A DNA stretch of 64,000 nt from Candidatus Homeothermus arabinoxylanisolvens (GCA_001689405.1 LUJO01000012.1:692-64691); one strand, 5' to 3'; shown: positions 35,201 through 44,092, counted from the first letter of the stretch. Program-made: numbers and translations. Notes: generated by a model not told the origin, from the sequence alone.

Positions 35201-35983
35201 TCAATTATACGAGCGCAGACGCATCAGCATCTCGTCAAAATCAACTTTATGCGCGTCAAACTCCGGACCGTCGATGCACACAAAACGCATCTTACCGTCG
35301 ACCGTTATGCGGCAGGCGCCGCACATGCCCGTACCGTCGACCATGATGGTATTGAGCGAGCACATAGTCGGCACTTCGTATTTTGCAGTAAGCTGAGCGA
35401 CAAATTTCATCATTATCGCCGGACCGATCGTAACGACCTGATCGACTTTTTCTCTTGTTATCACACTTTCCACTCCGGCAGTGACAAGTCCTTTCGTACC
35501 GTAACTTCCGTCATCGGTCATTATAATCACCTCGTCAGAGTAAGGGCGCACCTGATCTTCGAGTATAATAAGGTCTTTTGTACGGGCCGCAAGTACGGTT
35601 ACCACTTTGTTGCCGGCCGCCTTCATTGCCTTTATTATCGGCAGAAGAGGAGCCACGCCTACACCGCCTCCGCAACACACCACGGTGCCTACATTGGCTA
35701 TGTGTGTAGCCTGACCCAGAGGGCCCACGACATCCGTAAGGTAATCTCCCGGCTCAAGCGCGCATATCTTTTCGGTAGATACGCCTACGTTCTGTATGAC
35801 GAGGGTTATCGTACCTCGGTCCGTGTCGGCATCGGCTATCGTAAGCGGTATGCGCTCACCATGCTCACAGGCTCTCACTATGACAAAATGGCCGGGCTTG
35901 CGCGACGCTGCTATCGACGGAGCTTCCACGACCAATTTTACAACTTTTTCCGAGAAGTGCTCCTTCTCAAGAATTTTATTCAT
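35201..35983 (-). CDS. NfnA-like FAD/[2Fe-2S] oxidoreductase subunit
   Basis: A 260-residue ferredoxin-NADP reductase/PyrK-like protein (NfnA or sulfide dehydrogenase beta subunit). It has an FAD-binding barrel (FVIVRACEHGERIPLTIAD), an NAD domain (VVCCGGGVGVAPLLPIIKAM) and a C-terminal [2Fe-2S] site (CSLNTIMVDGTGMCGACR with a later FVCIDGPEF). It is 20 bases upstream of the NfnB-like gene. Together they would link NADH, NADPH and ferredoxin by electron bifurcation. Confidence 0.82.
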   Translation of the reverse strand: MNKILEKEHFSEKVVKLVVEAPSIAASRKPGHFVIVRACEHGERIPLTIADADTDRGTITLVIQNVGVSTEKICALEPGDYLTDVVGPLGQATHIANVGTVVCCGGGVGVAPLLPIIKAMKAAGNKVVTVLAARTKDLIILEDQVRPYSDEVIIMTDDGSYGTKGLVTAGVESVITREKVDQVVTIGPAIMMKFVAQLTAKYEVPTMCSLNTIMVDGTGMCGACRITVDGKMRFVCIDGPEFDAHKVDFDEMLMRLRSYN

Positions 35984-36026
35984 ATTGTTTAAGGTTAATA
36001 TTATAATTCGTAACTATTGTTTCCGA

Positions 36027-36034
36027 CAAATTTA
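36027..36034 (-). promoter_or_regulatory. -7 element before the nfnA-like gene
   Basis: On the minus strand TAAATTTG (36034-36027) fits TAnnTTTG, 43 bases before the ATG. No good -33 TTTG is seen. Confidence 0.45.
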
Positions 36035-36119
36035 CATATAAATCGTGAGATTTGTGCACCGACAGAATAAAAAGGTCATGCCCTCTGCAAATTTTACCTG
36101 ATTATTTCGCGCTCCGCCA

Positions 36120-37361
36120 TTATAACTTCTTCATGACGACAATATACTCGCTGCTCATCGTATCGACCTTCTTACCCGCCACATTTGTCGGGCTCGTCTT
36201 TGACGGCATACGTTTATTGGGAATAGACCTCACTACCGTCGTAACATGACCGAACCCGCATCGTTCAAACATTTCCGCAGTGAAATAATCAAGCGGAATC
36301 TGCACACCCTTGACATTGCGGTTACCTACGACATAACACGCCACCCCGCCTTTACGCACCGTATCGGCTACATTGGTTATCGAGGCCTTGTAATCGTTTA
36401 GAAACGACACCACCTCGCCGTAACGCTTGAGGTCAGCATCTTTTATCTGCTGAAGCGCCGTGTTTATTGACTTCGTATCGGGCGCGCTGTCGTTTTTGCG
36501 GCCACCCATAAGCAGGGTATCAAGATTACGGGCGTGTTCGAATGAAAACCATTCATTGGCCCATCGCGAAAACTGTCCGTAGGCTACTGTAGTGCGACTG
36601 TCGCCATATGGCGGAGATGTAAGCACCATGTCAACACTCTCTTTTGCCACTGCATCCTCGGGAATAGGAAGAGTGCTGTCAAACCCGTATACTTTTACAT
36701 CAGAATCAGCCACCGCTCTGCTGTAATCGACAAGGCCCGTGATATTACGTTTAACCTTCTCCTCAAACATCCTGAATACGTCAGGATTATAAGTAGCAAT
36801 ACGATTTTTATCCATACGGAAGCGCTTGAACTCCCCGTTGCGGGTATATGACGCCTCACGCACGACTTCCGACAGTGCCAGATTGAAGAAATCGATATTA
36901 TCCGCACTATTTTCCGCTATCAGCTGTGACAGAAACGAAAGACGAAGCAGCACATCGTGAGAATACCAGAACTCACGATTGGATATACGCTCGAAATCCC
37001 TATCTTTAACCGCCTTTGCCGAATAAAACAAAAAAGCGTTCTGTATATTACGAAACTCCCGTTCCACTTCCACCTCGTCATATCTTGTCGTTTTTACCTT
37101 AGAGATGAATCTGGCAAGCGGATTCAAATCCGTTCCTACGGAGTCCATACGACACAACGACGCCTCCACAAGGGAGGTGCCGCTTCCCATATAAGGATCA
37201 AACAGCAGCTCGCACCTGCCCTCGGGTCTGAACTCGCTCAATATACGACGCGCGACTTGAGGTATCATCATTGCCGGATAATTATGATAGCAATGAGTAT
37301 ACTCCTTGGTGTCAGCGTCTTTAAAGTCCCACAGCTTACTTTCCTGTCTTGGATATGCCAT
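36120..37361 (-). CDS. Type II DNA methyltransferase (probable N4-cytosine)
   Basis: A 413-residue amino-methyltransferase. SAM-binding motif I is LLFDPYMGSGTSLVEA (about residue 51), and the catalytic motif IV is VLTSPPYGDSRTT (about 246). The S/TPPY form is most common in N4-cytosine enzymes. Motif I precedes motif IV, so it is not the usual beta-class order. It is divergent from a controller and MvaI/BcnI-type endonuclease gene and should protect the same site; MvaI and BcnI partner enzymes modify cytosine N4. Confidence 0.87.
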   Translation of the reverse strand: MAYPRQESKLWDFKDADTKEYTHCYHNYPAMMIPQVARRILSEFRPEGRCELLFDPYMGSGTSLVEASLCRMDSVGTDLNPLARFISKVKTTRYDEVEVEREFRNIQNAFLFYSAKAVKDRDFERISNREFWYSHDVLLRLSFLSQLIAENSADNIDFFNLALSEVVREASYTRNGEFKRFRMDKNRIATYNPDVFRMFEEKVKRNITGLVDYSRAVADSDVKVYGFDSTLPIPEDAVAKESVDMVLTSPPYGDSRTTVAYGQFSRWANEWFSFEHARNLDTLLMGGRKNDSAPDTKSINTALQQIKDADLKRYGEVVSFLNDYKASITNVADTVRKGGVACYVVGNRNVKGVQIPLDYFTAEMFERCGFGHVTTVVRSIPNKRMPSKTSPTNVAGKKVDTMSSEYIVVMKKL

Positions 37362-37367
37362 TGTCTG

Positions 37368-37416
37368 TTACTCCCATTTTGAGTGCAAAAACGACCTGTC
37401 TTACTCCCATTTTGAG
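37368..37416. repeat. 16-bp direct repeats in the R-M intergenic region
   Basis: TTACTCCCATTTTGAG occurs exactly at 37368-37383 and 37401-37416, 33 bases apart (about three helical turns). The first copy sits 7 bases before the methyltransferase start on the other strand. Probably regulator-binding sites. Confidence 0.7.
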
Positions 37417-37460
37417 AGAGAAAATACAAAGAAAGACAGGTATCTTTGCGACAAAGATAC
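37394..37460. promoter_or_regulatory. Candidate controller operators and promoter of the C/R genes
   Basis: TATCTTTG (37441-37448) is a -7 element. It is inside a near-ideal palindrome, arms GTATCTTTG (37440-37448) and CAAAGATAC (37452-37460) around CGA. A second inverted pair, ACCTGTCTT (37394-37402) and AAGACAGGT (37433-37441), flanks the -33 area, where no TTTG is well placed. The layout suits a controller protein that represses or activates its own promoter. Confidence 0.65.
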
Positions 37461-37471
37461 TAATAATAGAC

Positions 37472-37762
37472 ATGAAGACCGAATATCAACAGGAAATAAT
37501 CCACAAGATAAGGCAACTGCGTCAGGAACACAACACCTCACAAAGTGCCATAGCCACGCTTTTAGGCATAAGTCCGGGACAGGTTGGAAATATCGAGAGT
37601 TTCAGGACAGGCCACAAGTATACATTAAAACACATCAAAGCCATATGTGACGAATTCAAATATCCGGTTGACCGGATATTTATTTCCGATGATGACTATA
37701 GCGGCGATACCGATATAATCTCGTTACTAATCACCAATATTATAAACTATGAAGAATCGTAA
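37472..37762 (+). CDS. XRE-type controller protein of the R-M system
   Basis: A 96-residue protein with a Cro/C1-type helix-turn-helix (IRQLRQEHNTSQSAIATLLG, then ISPGQVGNIES), probably the C protein that times restriction after methylation. The ATG at 37472 follows the -7 element and palindrome by 11 bases; a longer reading would include the operators and is rejected. It overlaps the endonuclease start by 14 bases. The composition is AT-rich compared with nearby genes, suggesting transfer. Confidence 0.8.
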   Translation: MKTEYQQEIIHKIRQLRQEHNTSQSAIATLLGISPGQVGNIESFRTGHKYTLKHIKAICDEFKYPVDRIFISDDDYSGDTDIISLLITNIINYEES

Positions 37763-38498
37763 AGAACTGATTATCGACCGTTTCAGAAAGGTCAAAGAAC
37801 TTGGTTTCGTAGAAAGCCACAGGAAAAACAATACAGGCATAGGCAAAACATTCGAGGACTATGTAGGTGTGGTTGAAAACAACATCGACGAGCCTGACTT
37901 ATACGGCTACGAGATAAAGTCTCACCGCGATTCGACAGGCTCTTATATAACCCTGTTCACTAAAAGTCCCAACTTCCCGAAAGGAGCCAACAATCTGCTC
38001 AAGGACCGTTATGGAGTGCCATATGATGACAATCCGGGACTAAAAAAACTTCACACATCGATGTTTGCCAACAAAGGCAATACATTCAACGGCAATATTT
38101 CCTTCCGGCTAATCAATGACAGAGTGAACAGAGTCTTACTGATCGGAGTCTTTGACATCGCTACCGGACAGCTGATTGACTCTTCCACCGGATATACCTA
38201 CAATTGTCTCGACAAAAAATTACAGAAGAAACTCACTGATCTTTTTTATGTAAGCGCCGAGCGCAAATATGTCGGCGATACTGAATTTTTTCATTTTAAC
38301 AAAGCCACCATTTACTCCAAGCCGTCGCTTGAACAATTTCTATTACTTGTCGACAAAGGACTAATAATGTACGACATACGCATAGGCAGCTATAAGTCAG
38401 GGAAAAGCATAGGAAAAGCTCACGACCATGGAAGCGGCTTCCGTATATTGGAAGGCAACTTAAGACTTCTCTTTGAAGAAAAAGAGGAAATATTATGA
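37749..38498 (+). CDS. MvaI/BcnI-family Type II restriction endonuclease
   Basis: A 249-residue endonuclease. It shows the family pattern: KNNTGIGKTFEDYVGVVENN, a PD-(D/E)xK-type site with Asp50, Glu55 and Lys57 (EPDLYGYEIKSHRDS), TLFTKSPNFP, and IRIGSYKSGKSIGKAHDHGS with FRI. MvaI and BcnI cut CCWGG and CCSGG; the site of this member is not predicted here. It is translationally coupled to the controller gene, and the divergent methyltransferase completes the system. AT-rich. Confidence 0.88.
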   Translation: MKNRKELIIDRFRKVKELGFVESHRKNNTGIGKTFEDYVGVVENNIDEPDLYGYEIKSHRDSTGSYITLFTKSPNFPKGANNLLKDRYGVPYDDNPGLKKLHTSMFANKGNTFNGNISFRLINDRVNRVLLIGVFDIATGQLIDSSTGYTYNCLDKKLQKKLTDLFYVSAERKYVGDTEFFHFNKATIYSKPSLEQFLLLVDKGLIMYDIRIGSYKSGKSIGKAHDHGSGFRILEGNLRLLFEEKEEIL

Positions 38499-38503
38499 CG
38501 GGA

Positions 38504-38533
38504 AAAGGGTGTTGTCTCACGACGACACCCTTT
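38504..38533. terminator. Terminator after the endonuclease gene
   Basis: AAAGGGTGTTGTC (38504-38516) pairs with GACGACACCCTTT (38521-38533) with one G-U pair and a 4-base loop. There is no long T run directly after it. Confidence 0.65.
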
Positions 38534-38649
38534 ATAATCTACAATCTATTTTTTATTTTCATCCTTCCAAATACCGGAATATTCAAATATATACAATCGT
38601 AATCTTATTTACAAGCAAACATGTTGAAGAACATGCTTTACATCACTGA

Positions 38650-39174
38650 TTACCTTACCGGGAAACGCGCCGGACGCAAAAGCCACGGATACGGGGCCTT
38701 CATGACCACATTCTTGTCCTTTACGATACTGTTATACGCTGCGGCCGCCTCTTCAGCATTAGCATAGCTTCCCGCTACAACATAATACAAGGCATCGGCA
38801 TTCTCCAGAAGAAATGCTCCGGTGTATCCCGCCGACTTAAGCCGTGTCACCTGCGACTTGGCATTAAACACCTGCTTGAACCCGTTAATGACGATGCTGT
38901 ACTGCTTCACTTCCGCCGGATCTATGCTTTGAGCCGCTACCTTGACATTTACAGTATTCATCGGCAAAGAGTCGCCGTCCACAATTATACGCTTGTCGAT
39001 AGCCTCCTTATTCATCTTGTCACTTAACTCGCGGCCCACACCTGAAGCGTCCTCCTTTTTCTGTCGGGCTATTTCATATGCGGCCTTGTAATTTTCTTCA
39101 CTGGTCTTGCATCCCGATATAGCCAGCGATGCAATGGCTACAAACGCCATAACGGCCTTAAACGTTAGTTTCAT
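38650..39174 (-). CDS. SPOR domain lipoprotein
   Basis: A 174-residue lipoprotein with the lipobox AISGC (Cys22). Residues about 88-165 form a SPOR domain (QYSIVINGFKQVFNAKSQVT, then FLLENADALYYVVAGSYANA and YPWLLRP). SPOR domains bind denuded septal peptidoglycan. Its start lies 17 bases inside the phosphoesterase gene upstream. Confidence 0.83.
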   Translation of the reverse strand: MKLTFKAVMAFVAIASLAISGCKTSEENYKAAYEIARQKKEDASGVGRELSDKMNKEAIDKRIIVDGDSLPMNTVNVKVAAQSIDPAEVKQYSIVINGFKQVFNAKSQVTRLKSAGYTGAFLLENADALYYVVAGSYANAEEAAAAYNSIVKDKNVVMKAPYPWLLRPARFPVR

Positions 39175-39685
39175 CCTGTATTTTATTAGATGGTTTGTTC
39201 AATTCTATTACCTCAAGGTCCTTTATCGTTCCCGCATCAAGCACAAGTCTCAGCAAAGTACGCTGTTGCTGCCATCCCTGCACTCCGGCAGCCCCGGGAT
39301 TGACATGCAGCATATCAAGTTCCTTGTCATACATCACTTTCAGTATGTGGCTGTGGCCATCCACCATAAGCCTGACACCGCTTTCACGCAGAAGCGGCTT
39401 AAGGCCCCTTGCATAACGCCCCGGGTATCCGCCTATGTGCGTCAGCCACACCTTGACACCCTCGACGGTAAACTCCTCGACTTCACGACATACACGCCGC
39501 ACCTGACCGTGATCTATATTTCCGGCCACGGCGCGCACCACCGGAGCCACATCGCGCAGCCGCTGAAGTATGGTTATGTCACCGATATCGCCGGCATGCC
39601 ATATCTCGTCGCATCCGGCGAAGTACCGCGCATAACGGTCATCCCAGTAGCTGTGTGTATCCGACAATATACCGATGCGTTTCAT
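39158..39685 (-). CDS. YfcE/MJ0936-type metallophosphoesterase
   Basis: A 175-residue calcineurin-like phosphodiesterase. The metal-binding motifs are in order: ILSDTHSYWD, HAGDIGD, VAGNIDH and MVDGHSHI, then HVNPGA. The physiological substrate is not known. It starts 5 bases after the end of the glycosidase-like gene and overlaps the SPOR gene by 17 bases, so the three genes appear co-transcribed. Confidence 0.88.
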   Translation of the reverse strand: MKRIGILSDTHSYWDDRYARYFAGCDEIWHAGDIGDITILQRLRDVAPVVRAVAGNIDHGQVRRVCREVEEFTVEGVKVWLTHIGGYPGRYARGLKPLLRESGVRLMVDGHSHILKVMYDKELDMLHVNPGAAGVQGWQQQRTLLRLVLDAGTIKDLEVIELNKPSNKIQDETNV

Positions 39686-39690
39686 TTATA

Positions 39691-41823
39691 TTATTGCTTT
39701 ATAAGTCTTACACTCTCTATCACTACTCCGTCATCGGCATGTCCGTGTTTTTCGCGGCCGTGACGTAATGAAAAACGGTTTTTCCCCTCTTTTAGTTTTA
39801 CACGCAGCATGTTGCTTACACCTGACTCCTCATGACCGGCGTTTAAGGCCGCAGGCATTACCAATCCGCCTGCTTCGGCACCGTCTATATATATCATACG
39901 CAGCGCGCAGGCATGCTTTACATCCTTTACCTTGTAGCAGACATCCATGAAGTAGTCGCCCGCCACCGCCATATCGGCCTCGAAGTCAATATCGGCGCTG
40001 TTTTTCGACGGCTCCGGCTCTATAGTTGTTAAAATACCCCCGGGAATATACTCATACGGGCGAGCGCTGAAACCGCACCAAGTCTCGGTCATGACAGGCA
40101 CCACATCGACCACAGTGTATCTGTCCTGCGGCACAAACCTGACATCGCCCGTATTCACCTGATCGATAAAGTCACCGTTTATAATGATGTTGTACGCTAT
40201 GCCCTCGGTGAAATTTCTTATTCGTCCTATGTGGTCATCACCCCATTCTATTACCGGAGTCTCCGGCATTCTTGCATATGGCTGTTCGCTCACGCTGCCG
40301 TAGTCATCGACTTCTTCATCCATAGTTATCTCGACCTTAACCTTACCTTTCATGCCGGCGGGCAGAAAGTGACGAGCGCGTACTTCCCCGTTTATGGCAA
40401 ATGTCTTTATACGATTGCCGCTCCCCGACACTGTCACGGAGAGATCCATGTCACGATACTTTATTCCCGACAGGCGCTTTTGCCCGCCAAGCGCATATGG
40501 TACTACGGGTGCAAAACCGATGCCGTCGGCGCCAAATTCCATGCCCATTATGACTCTCAGCACTACAGCGGCTATACCTGCCGAAGCACATGCCGTATTG
40601 TTCGGGTCTATAACCGGCACCCCGGCTTCTATCCCGCATGCGGCTTCCGACATGGCACAGGCCCGGAACAAAGAGGCCATACCGCACTCCACCGCCGTCA
40701 TATTGCCGGCTTTGGCGGCCGCTATCGTCCAGCAAGCCTGCGTCGCGGCCCATAGACCGCTGTCACAGCCGATGCTGTCACCCGACATAAGCGGATATAC
40801 CGTCGGCACCCCGTATGCACAGCAAGGGGTCTTGGACATAATCGAGCGGGCCATCTCCTTGTTGGCCACTCCGAATATTATGGCAAGAGCCTGTCCGAAA
40901 TTATCGACAGCCTGCGACTGTATAGGATATACCCCGCCATAAAGATAACGGCTGTAGAAGCCGAGATTGGGTATCCACATATTATTATTGACGGCGTCGG
41001 CAATCTCTTTGTCAAGGCCTACCCACATAGGCATGACGTTGCACTCCGGCAGCCGTGTAATCATCGAATCCCTTACTTTAAACGCTTCGGCAAACAGGAC
41101 ATTTGTACCGAGACACATCGACTCATAGCGGTCTTTTGCCTCCATCCATTCGGGATAGTCGGGCACCGTACGGCCGACATGAAGCTGCTCGCCGTGCATA
41201 AGTTTGTAGGTATCATCCCACATAACGAGCTTGTTCTCATTTAGGCTGTTTTCTATAGCATGCACCGCCTCGGGCAGTACCGCGACATCACCCGTCACCT
41301 TATACAATTCCCACATAGCCGCAGCCCATGACATACAGTCGTCCGATATCGGCCAGTCGGCTCCATGCCTCAGATACACCTCGCCATGCTCTCTCTTGAT
41401 CTTCGACAGCAGAGTCTTCCACGAACGCTCAGGCTCCAACAACGCCGCCGACATATATATCGAATAATCATCAACATCCGCAGTATCGTGAGTCATATCC
41501 GTGACAGCCTTATTGTACAGGAAGTCAACAAGCCGATGCTCCGACTCATACCGCGGCATACCGGCAGGCACGGAGTCAATGTCAACCGACAAAGTATCGG
41601 GCGCTATGTGCGGTCCTGTAACCGTCATGCGCACCGGACTCTCGGTCTTTACACACACCGGGCCCTGCACTATGCTGTCGGCATAAACCGTAAACTCATC
41701 AGAACCATATAGTACATCGGCCGACTGTTCCGGACCGAGACATGACACGACCATGCCCGACACTACAAACAATCCGGTTAATGCAACGATACTTCTTATC
41801 ATAAACCACAGCCTGATTTTCAT
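39691..41823 (-). CDS. Six-hairpin glycosidase-like lipoprotein
   Basis: A 710-residue lipoprotein if started at 41823 (lipobox MVVSC). The central part (about 130-430) has the alternating helices of an (alpha/alpha)6 toroid like glycogen debranching or GH63/GH78-type enzymes (DDCMSWAAAMWELYKVTGD, NNNMWIPNLGFYSRYLYGG, SGLWAATQACWTIAAAKAG). The C-terminal part is beta-rich and resembles carbohydrate-binding modules. The glycan is unknown, and no SusC/SusD genes are near. Met15 is another possible start. Confidence 0.7.
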   Translation of the reverse strand: MKIRLWFMIRSIVALTGLFVVSGMVVSCLGPEQSADVLYGSDEFTVYADSIVQGPVCVKTESPVRMTVTGPHIAPDTLSVDIDSVPAGMPRYESEHRLVDFLYNKAVTDMTHDTADVDDYSIYMSAALLEPERSWKTLLSKIKREHGEVYLRHGADWPISDDCMSWAAAMWELYKVTGDVAVLPEAVHAIENSLNENKLVMWDDTYKLMHGEQLHVGRTVPDYPEWMEAKDRYESMCLGTNVLFAEAFKVRDSMITRLPECNVMPMWVGLDKEIADAVNNNMWIPNLGFYSRYLYGGVYPIQSQAVDNFGQALAIIFGVANKEMARSIMSKTPCCAYGVPTVYPLMSGDSIGCDSGLWAATQACWTIAAAKAGNMTAVECGMASLFRACAMSEAACGIEAGVPVIDPNNTACASAGIAAVVLRVIMGMEFGADGIGFAPVVPYALGGQKRLSGIKYRDMDLSVTVSGSGNRIKTFAINGEVRARHFLPAGMKGKVKVEITMDEEVDDYGSVSEQPYARMPETPVIEWGDDHIGRIRNFTEGIAYNIIINGDFIDQVNTGDVRFVPQDRYTVVDVVPVMTETWCGFSARPYEYIPGGILTTIEPEPSKNSADIDFEADMAVAGDYFMDVCYKVKDVKHACALRMIYIDGAEAGGLVMPAALNAGHEESGVSNMLRVKLKEGKNRFSLRHGREKHGHADDGVVIESVRLIKQ

Positions 41824-41844
41824 AATCACAGCTAAGATATGCAA

Positions 41845-42197
41845 TTTCCCGCAAATACCGACACTCCTTTAAATATTATTTCACATTTTCCCTCCGGGAG
41901 TTACCGCCCCAAGCCGCCGCAAGCAAGTAGTCATTCCAAATATCTGCCGTGCCGATGATAAATGTATTATATACTTTCACACTGAAATTCTTCATTCTGT
42001 CATATAATAATATTATCAGGAATAAGCCATAATATTTGTGATATCTCTGAATCATTTTTCACAATAGCTACCTTACATTTATTGCTATCGCAATCATGTA
42101 CTATTGTTATAGTTTGAGAACTCATTCTTAATATTGCAAGAAAGAGTAATCCAATTAAACTATTTAATCGCATAATATTATCTCATTAAATTTTGTA
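41845..42197 (-). other. Gap with two tiny AT-rich ORFs downstream of the Rhs locus
   Basis: No normal gene is seen. On the minus strand 42173-42000 reads as a 57-residue peptide with a signal-like start (MRLNSLIGLLFLAILRMSSQ). 41995-41876 reads as a 39-residue peptide (MKNFSVKVYNTFIIGTADIW). Neither is recognised. They may be an extra small immunity-type gene and a remnant of an older toxin tip, or not genes at all. Confidence 0.3.
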
Positions 42198-42827
42198 TTA
42201 TGTTTCAACTAACAATATACACAAAGGCTTTATTTTATCATGCTCTATACGGACTGCTACATATATCCATGCCGAATATCTATAGCTTGGAGGACATTGG
42301 AAGTTAAGCTCTATCCACAGGATTTCATTCGGAAAGATGTATATTGTTATATTCATACCATTAGTTGTATTGGTATGGCTATTGAAATTAAGGGTAATGC
42401 CATTTTTGCAAACTATTGGATCCGATGTTGATGTATTATCGTTAAAAAAAGCTATGTCGTAAAGTTTTAATATATCGCGTAGCGGTAGCCAACCCCTGAC
42501 TGTCATATCCAAGACAGAGTCATTCTCGAATAAAGTTTTAAATATTTTACCCATTTCAGCATTACCTAACACGGCATTGTTTTGATTCAAATATTTATAA
42601 AACCAGCTGTCAGAATCGTAGGCATAACATATCTGCTCCTGCCAATCATCAGGGATAGGATCTCGCACAATAGACTTTGTATTACGTTGTAAGACAATTC
42701 CGTCTTCTTTACATAGACTATCGGTTTTATCTTCAGATGGGGCTCCTTTTACTATTTGCTGACAGCTAAAAGCCGCCAAACATAATATCAATATAGATAT
42801 AATTTTTAATCGACTTGTTGTTCTCAT
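42198..42827 (-). CDS. Lipoprotein, candidate immunity protein for the metallopeptidase tip
   Basis: A 209-residue lipoprotein with lipobox AAFSC (Cys22). No known family is recognised. The mature part is acidic with several aromatic residues (YAYDSDSWFYKYLNQNNAVL). It starts 1 base after the stop of the displaced Rhs tip, which is the usual place of an immunity gene, and it is AT-rich like that tip. Periplasmic location would suit protection against an incoming toxin. The role is inferred only from position. Confidence 0.55.
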   Translation of the reverse strand: MRTTSRLKIISILILCLAAFSCQQIVKGAPSEDKTDSLCKEDGIVLQRNTKSIVRDPIPDDWQEQICYAYDSDSWFYKYLNQNNAVLGNAEMGKIFKTLFENDSVLDMTVRGWLPLRDILKLYDIAFFNDNTSTSDPIVCKNGITLNFNSHTNTTNGMNITIYIFPNEILWIELNFQCPPSYRYSAWIYVAVRIEHDKIKPLCILLVET

Positions 42828-42828
42828 T

Positions 42829-44016
42829 TTATTCTATAAAATTTATGTTGTTTAATAAACAATATTTACGTATTAAGTCCATTGCAGATTCGAAACTGAT
42901 TATCATACCGTATGCATCAATTTCAAAGTTTTCTCCGTCTTCAATCAAATCCATGTTTTCATTCCTACGTTGTACTCCGTCTTGAGCATCTCCCCAATGG
43001 GTATATTCGTGAAGTATAGTTGCTCCTAATAATTGTAAATTACCCATTGCATTAATCTTATTCATCGCCTTATTATTTCCATCAGCCTCTAAATTTAAGA
43101 TTAAATTATAATTAACTTTCAACGATTCTTCACCTTTACCCGAGGTAAACTGGCCATGTGTATTAATCTCATTTGTTATTATGATTTCGGGACCGCTTCC
43201 AAATGTAAGTTCGTTCTTTAGTTGCTCAAAAGTACGCTCCCCATTTTTCATTAATGCATTTGCAATACGCTTGTTATCGGCCACTTTTGGCATTTCATGT
43301 TTAAGATACTGCGTAAAATGAGGATATCTTCTCTGATTTTCGACTGAAAGTATGAATTTACCGGTGGGGTCGATGTTGCGGATGGGATTGCCGGCGCAGT
43401 AGGTGTAGGGCGACAGCCACGGGTAATCATCGGCCATGGGGTCGGGCTGCAGAAAGCGGGCGGTCTGCGGGTCATGCCACCGCGCCTCGAAGTCATAGAG
43501 AGTAAGGCCGTGGCTCATCTCAAGCTCCTTGCCGCCATACTTATAGCGGTTTACCTCGGGATGACTTGACATCGCCGTCGGCAGTCCGTAAGGGTAGTAA
43601 TAGTTGGATTGTGCCGATTTGTCGGTCCCGGCCTTGACTACAGCCATGACATTGCCCTGATAATCGGGGATGCGGGCGTAGTAGGCCGTGCCGTCGTGGT
43701 AGCCGTAAGGAGTGTTCATGCGGGTGAACACTCCGTTTTCCCACTCGCAGCCGGCAAAGTAGTCGCGGCGCTGCATCGCCGTGCCGATGCTGAACAGACC
43801 CGCCGGAACCGGCTCATCGGCACCGACAGCCGCAACAGGCAGCGCGGTCAGGCTGTAGCCGTCGACATCCGCAGGCGTGTACTCGACGGCCAGTTTCGTC
43901 CCCAACGCGTCATAGACATAATCCAGACGGTCACCCGAAAAGAATGATATCGTCTGCGGAAGATTGAGCACGTTATAGTCGATGTGGACTATGCCCCGAT
44001 TGTCGTCGCGAACCAT
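42829..44016 (-). CDS. Displaced Rhs core with HExxH metallopeptidase-like toxin tip
   Basis: A 395-residue product: about 219 residues of Rhs core identical in plan to the end of the large Rhs protein (NYYYPYGLPTAMSSHPEVNR to NPIRNIDPTG), then a different tip of about 176 residues. The tip has ATILHEYTHWGDAQDG, a HExxH zinc-metallopeptidase site. The ATG at 44016 is an internal Rhs Met (NGNM). Between the nearest in-frame stop and this codon there is no other ATG, so the cassette may be silent and serve as donor for recombination. It belongs to the orphan Rhs-CT type. Confidence 0.7.
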   Translation of the reverse strand: MVRDDNRGIVHIDYNVLNLPQTISFFSGDRLDYVYDALGTKLAVEYTPADVDGYSLTALPVAAVGADEPVPAGLFSIGTAMQRRDYFAGCEWENGVFTRMNTPYGYHDGTAYYARIPDYQGNVMAVVKAGTDKSAQSNYYYPYGLPTAMSSHPEVNRYKYGGKELEMSHGLTLYDFEARWHDPQTARFLQPDPMADDYPWLSPYTYCAGNPIRNIDPTGKFILSVENQRRYPHFTQYLKHEMPKVADNKRIANALMKNGERTFEQLKNELTFGSGPEIIITNEINTHGQFTSGKGEESLKVNYNLILNLEADGNNKAMNKINAMGNLQLLGATILHEYTHWGDAQDGVQRRNENMDLIEDGENFEIDAYGMIISFESAMDLIRKYCLLNNINFIE

Positions 44017-44039
44017 GTTGCCGTTGGCGTCGTAATCGT
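43361..44039. repeat. Rhs core duplication, displaced copy (679 bp)
   Basis: Matches 45172-45850 with the same length, no indel and scattered substitutions. It spans codons YDANGN to DPTG; both flanks differ completely. Confidence 0.9.
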
Positions 44040-44092
44040 CAACAGACGACTTGGTCCTTAATATCCGATAATATTTCCTTTAAAAGGAATGA

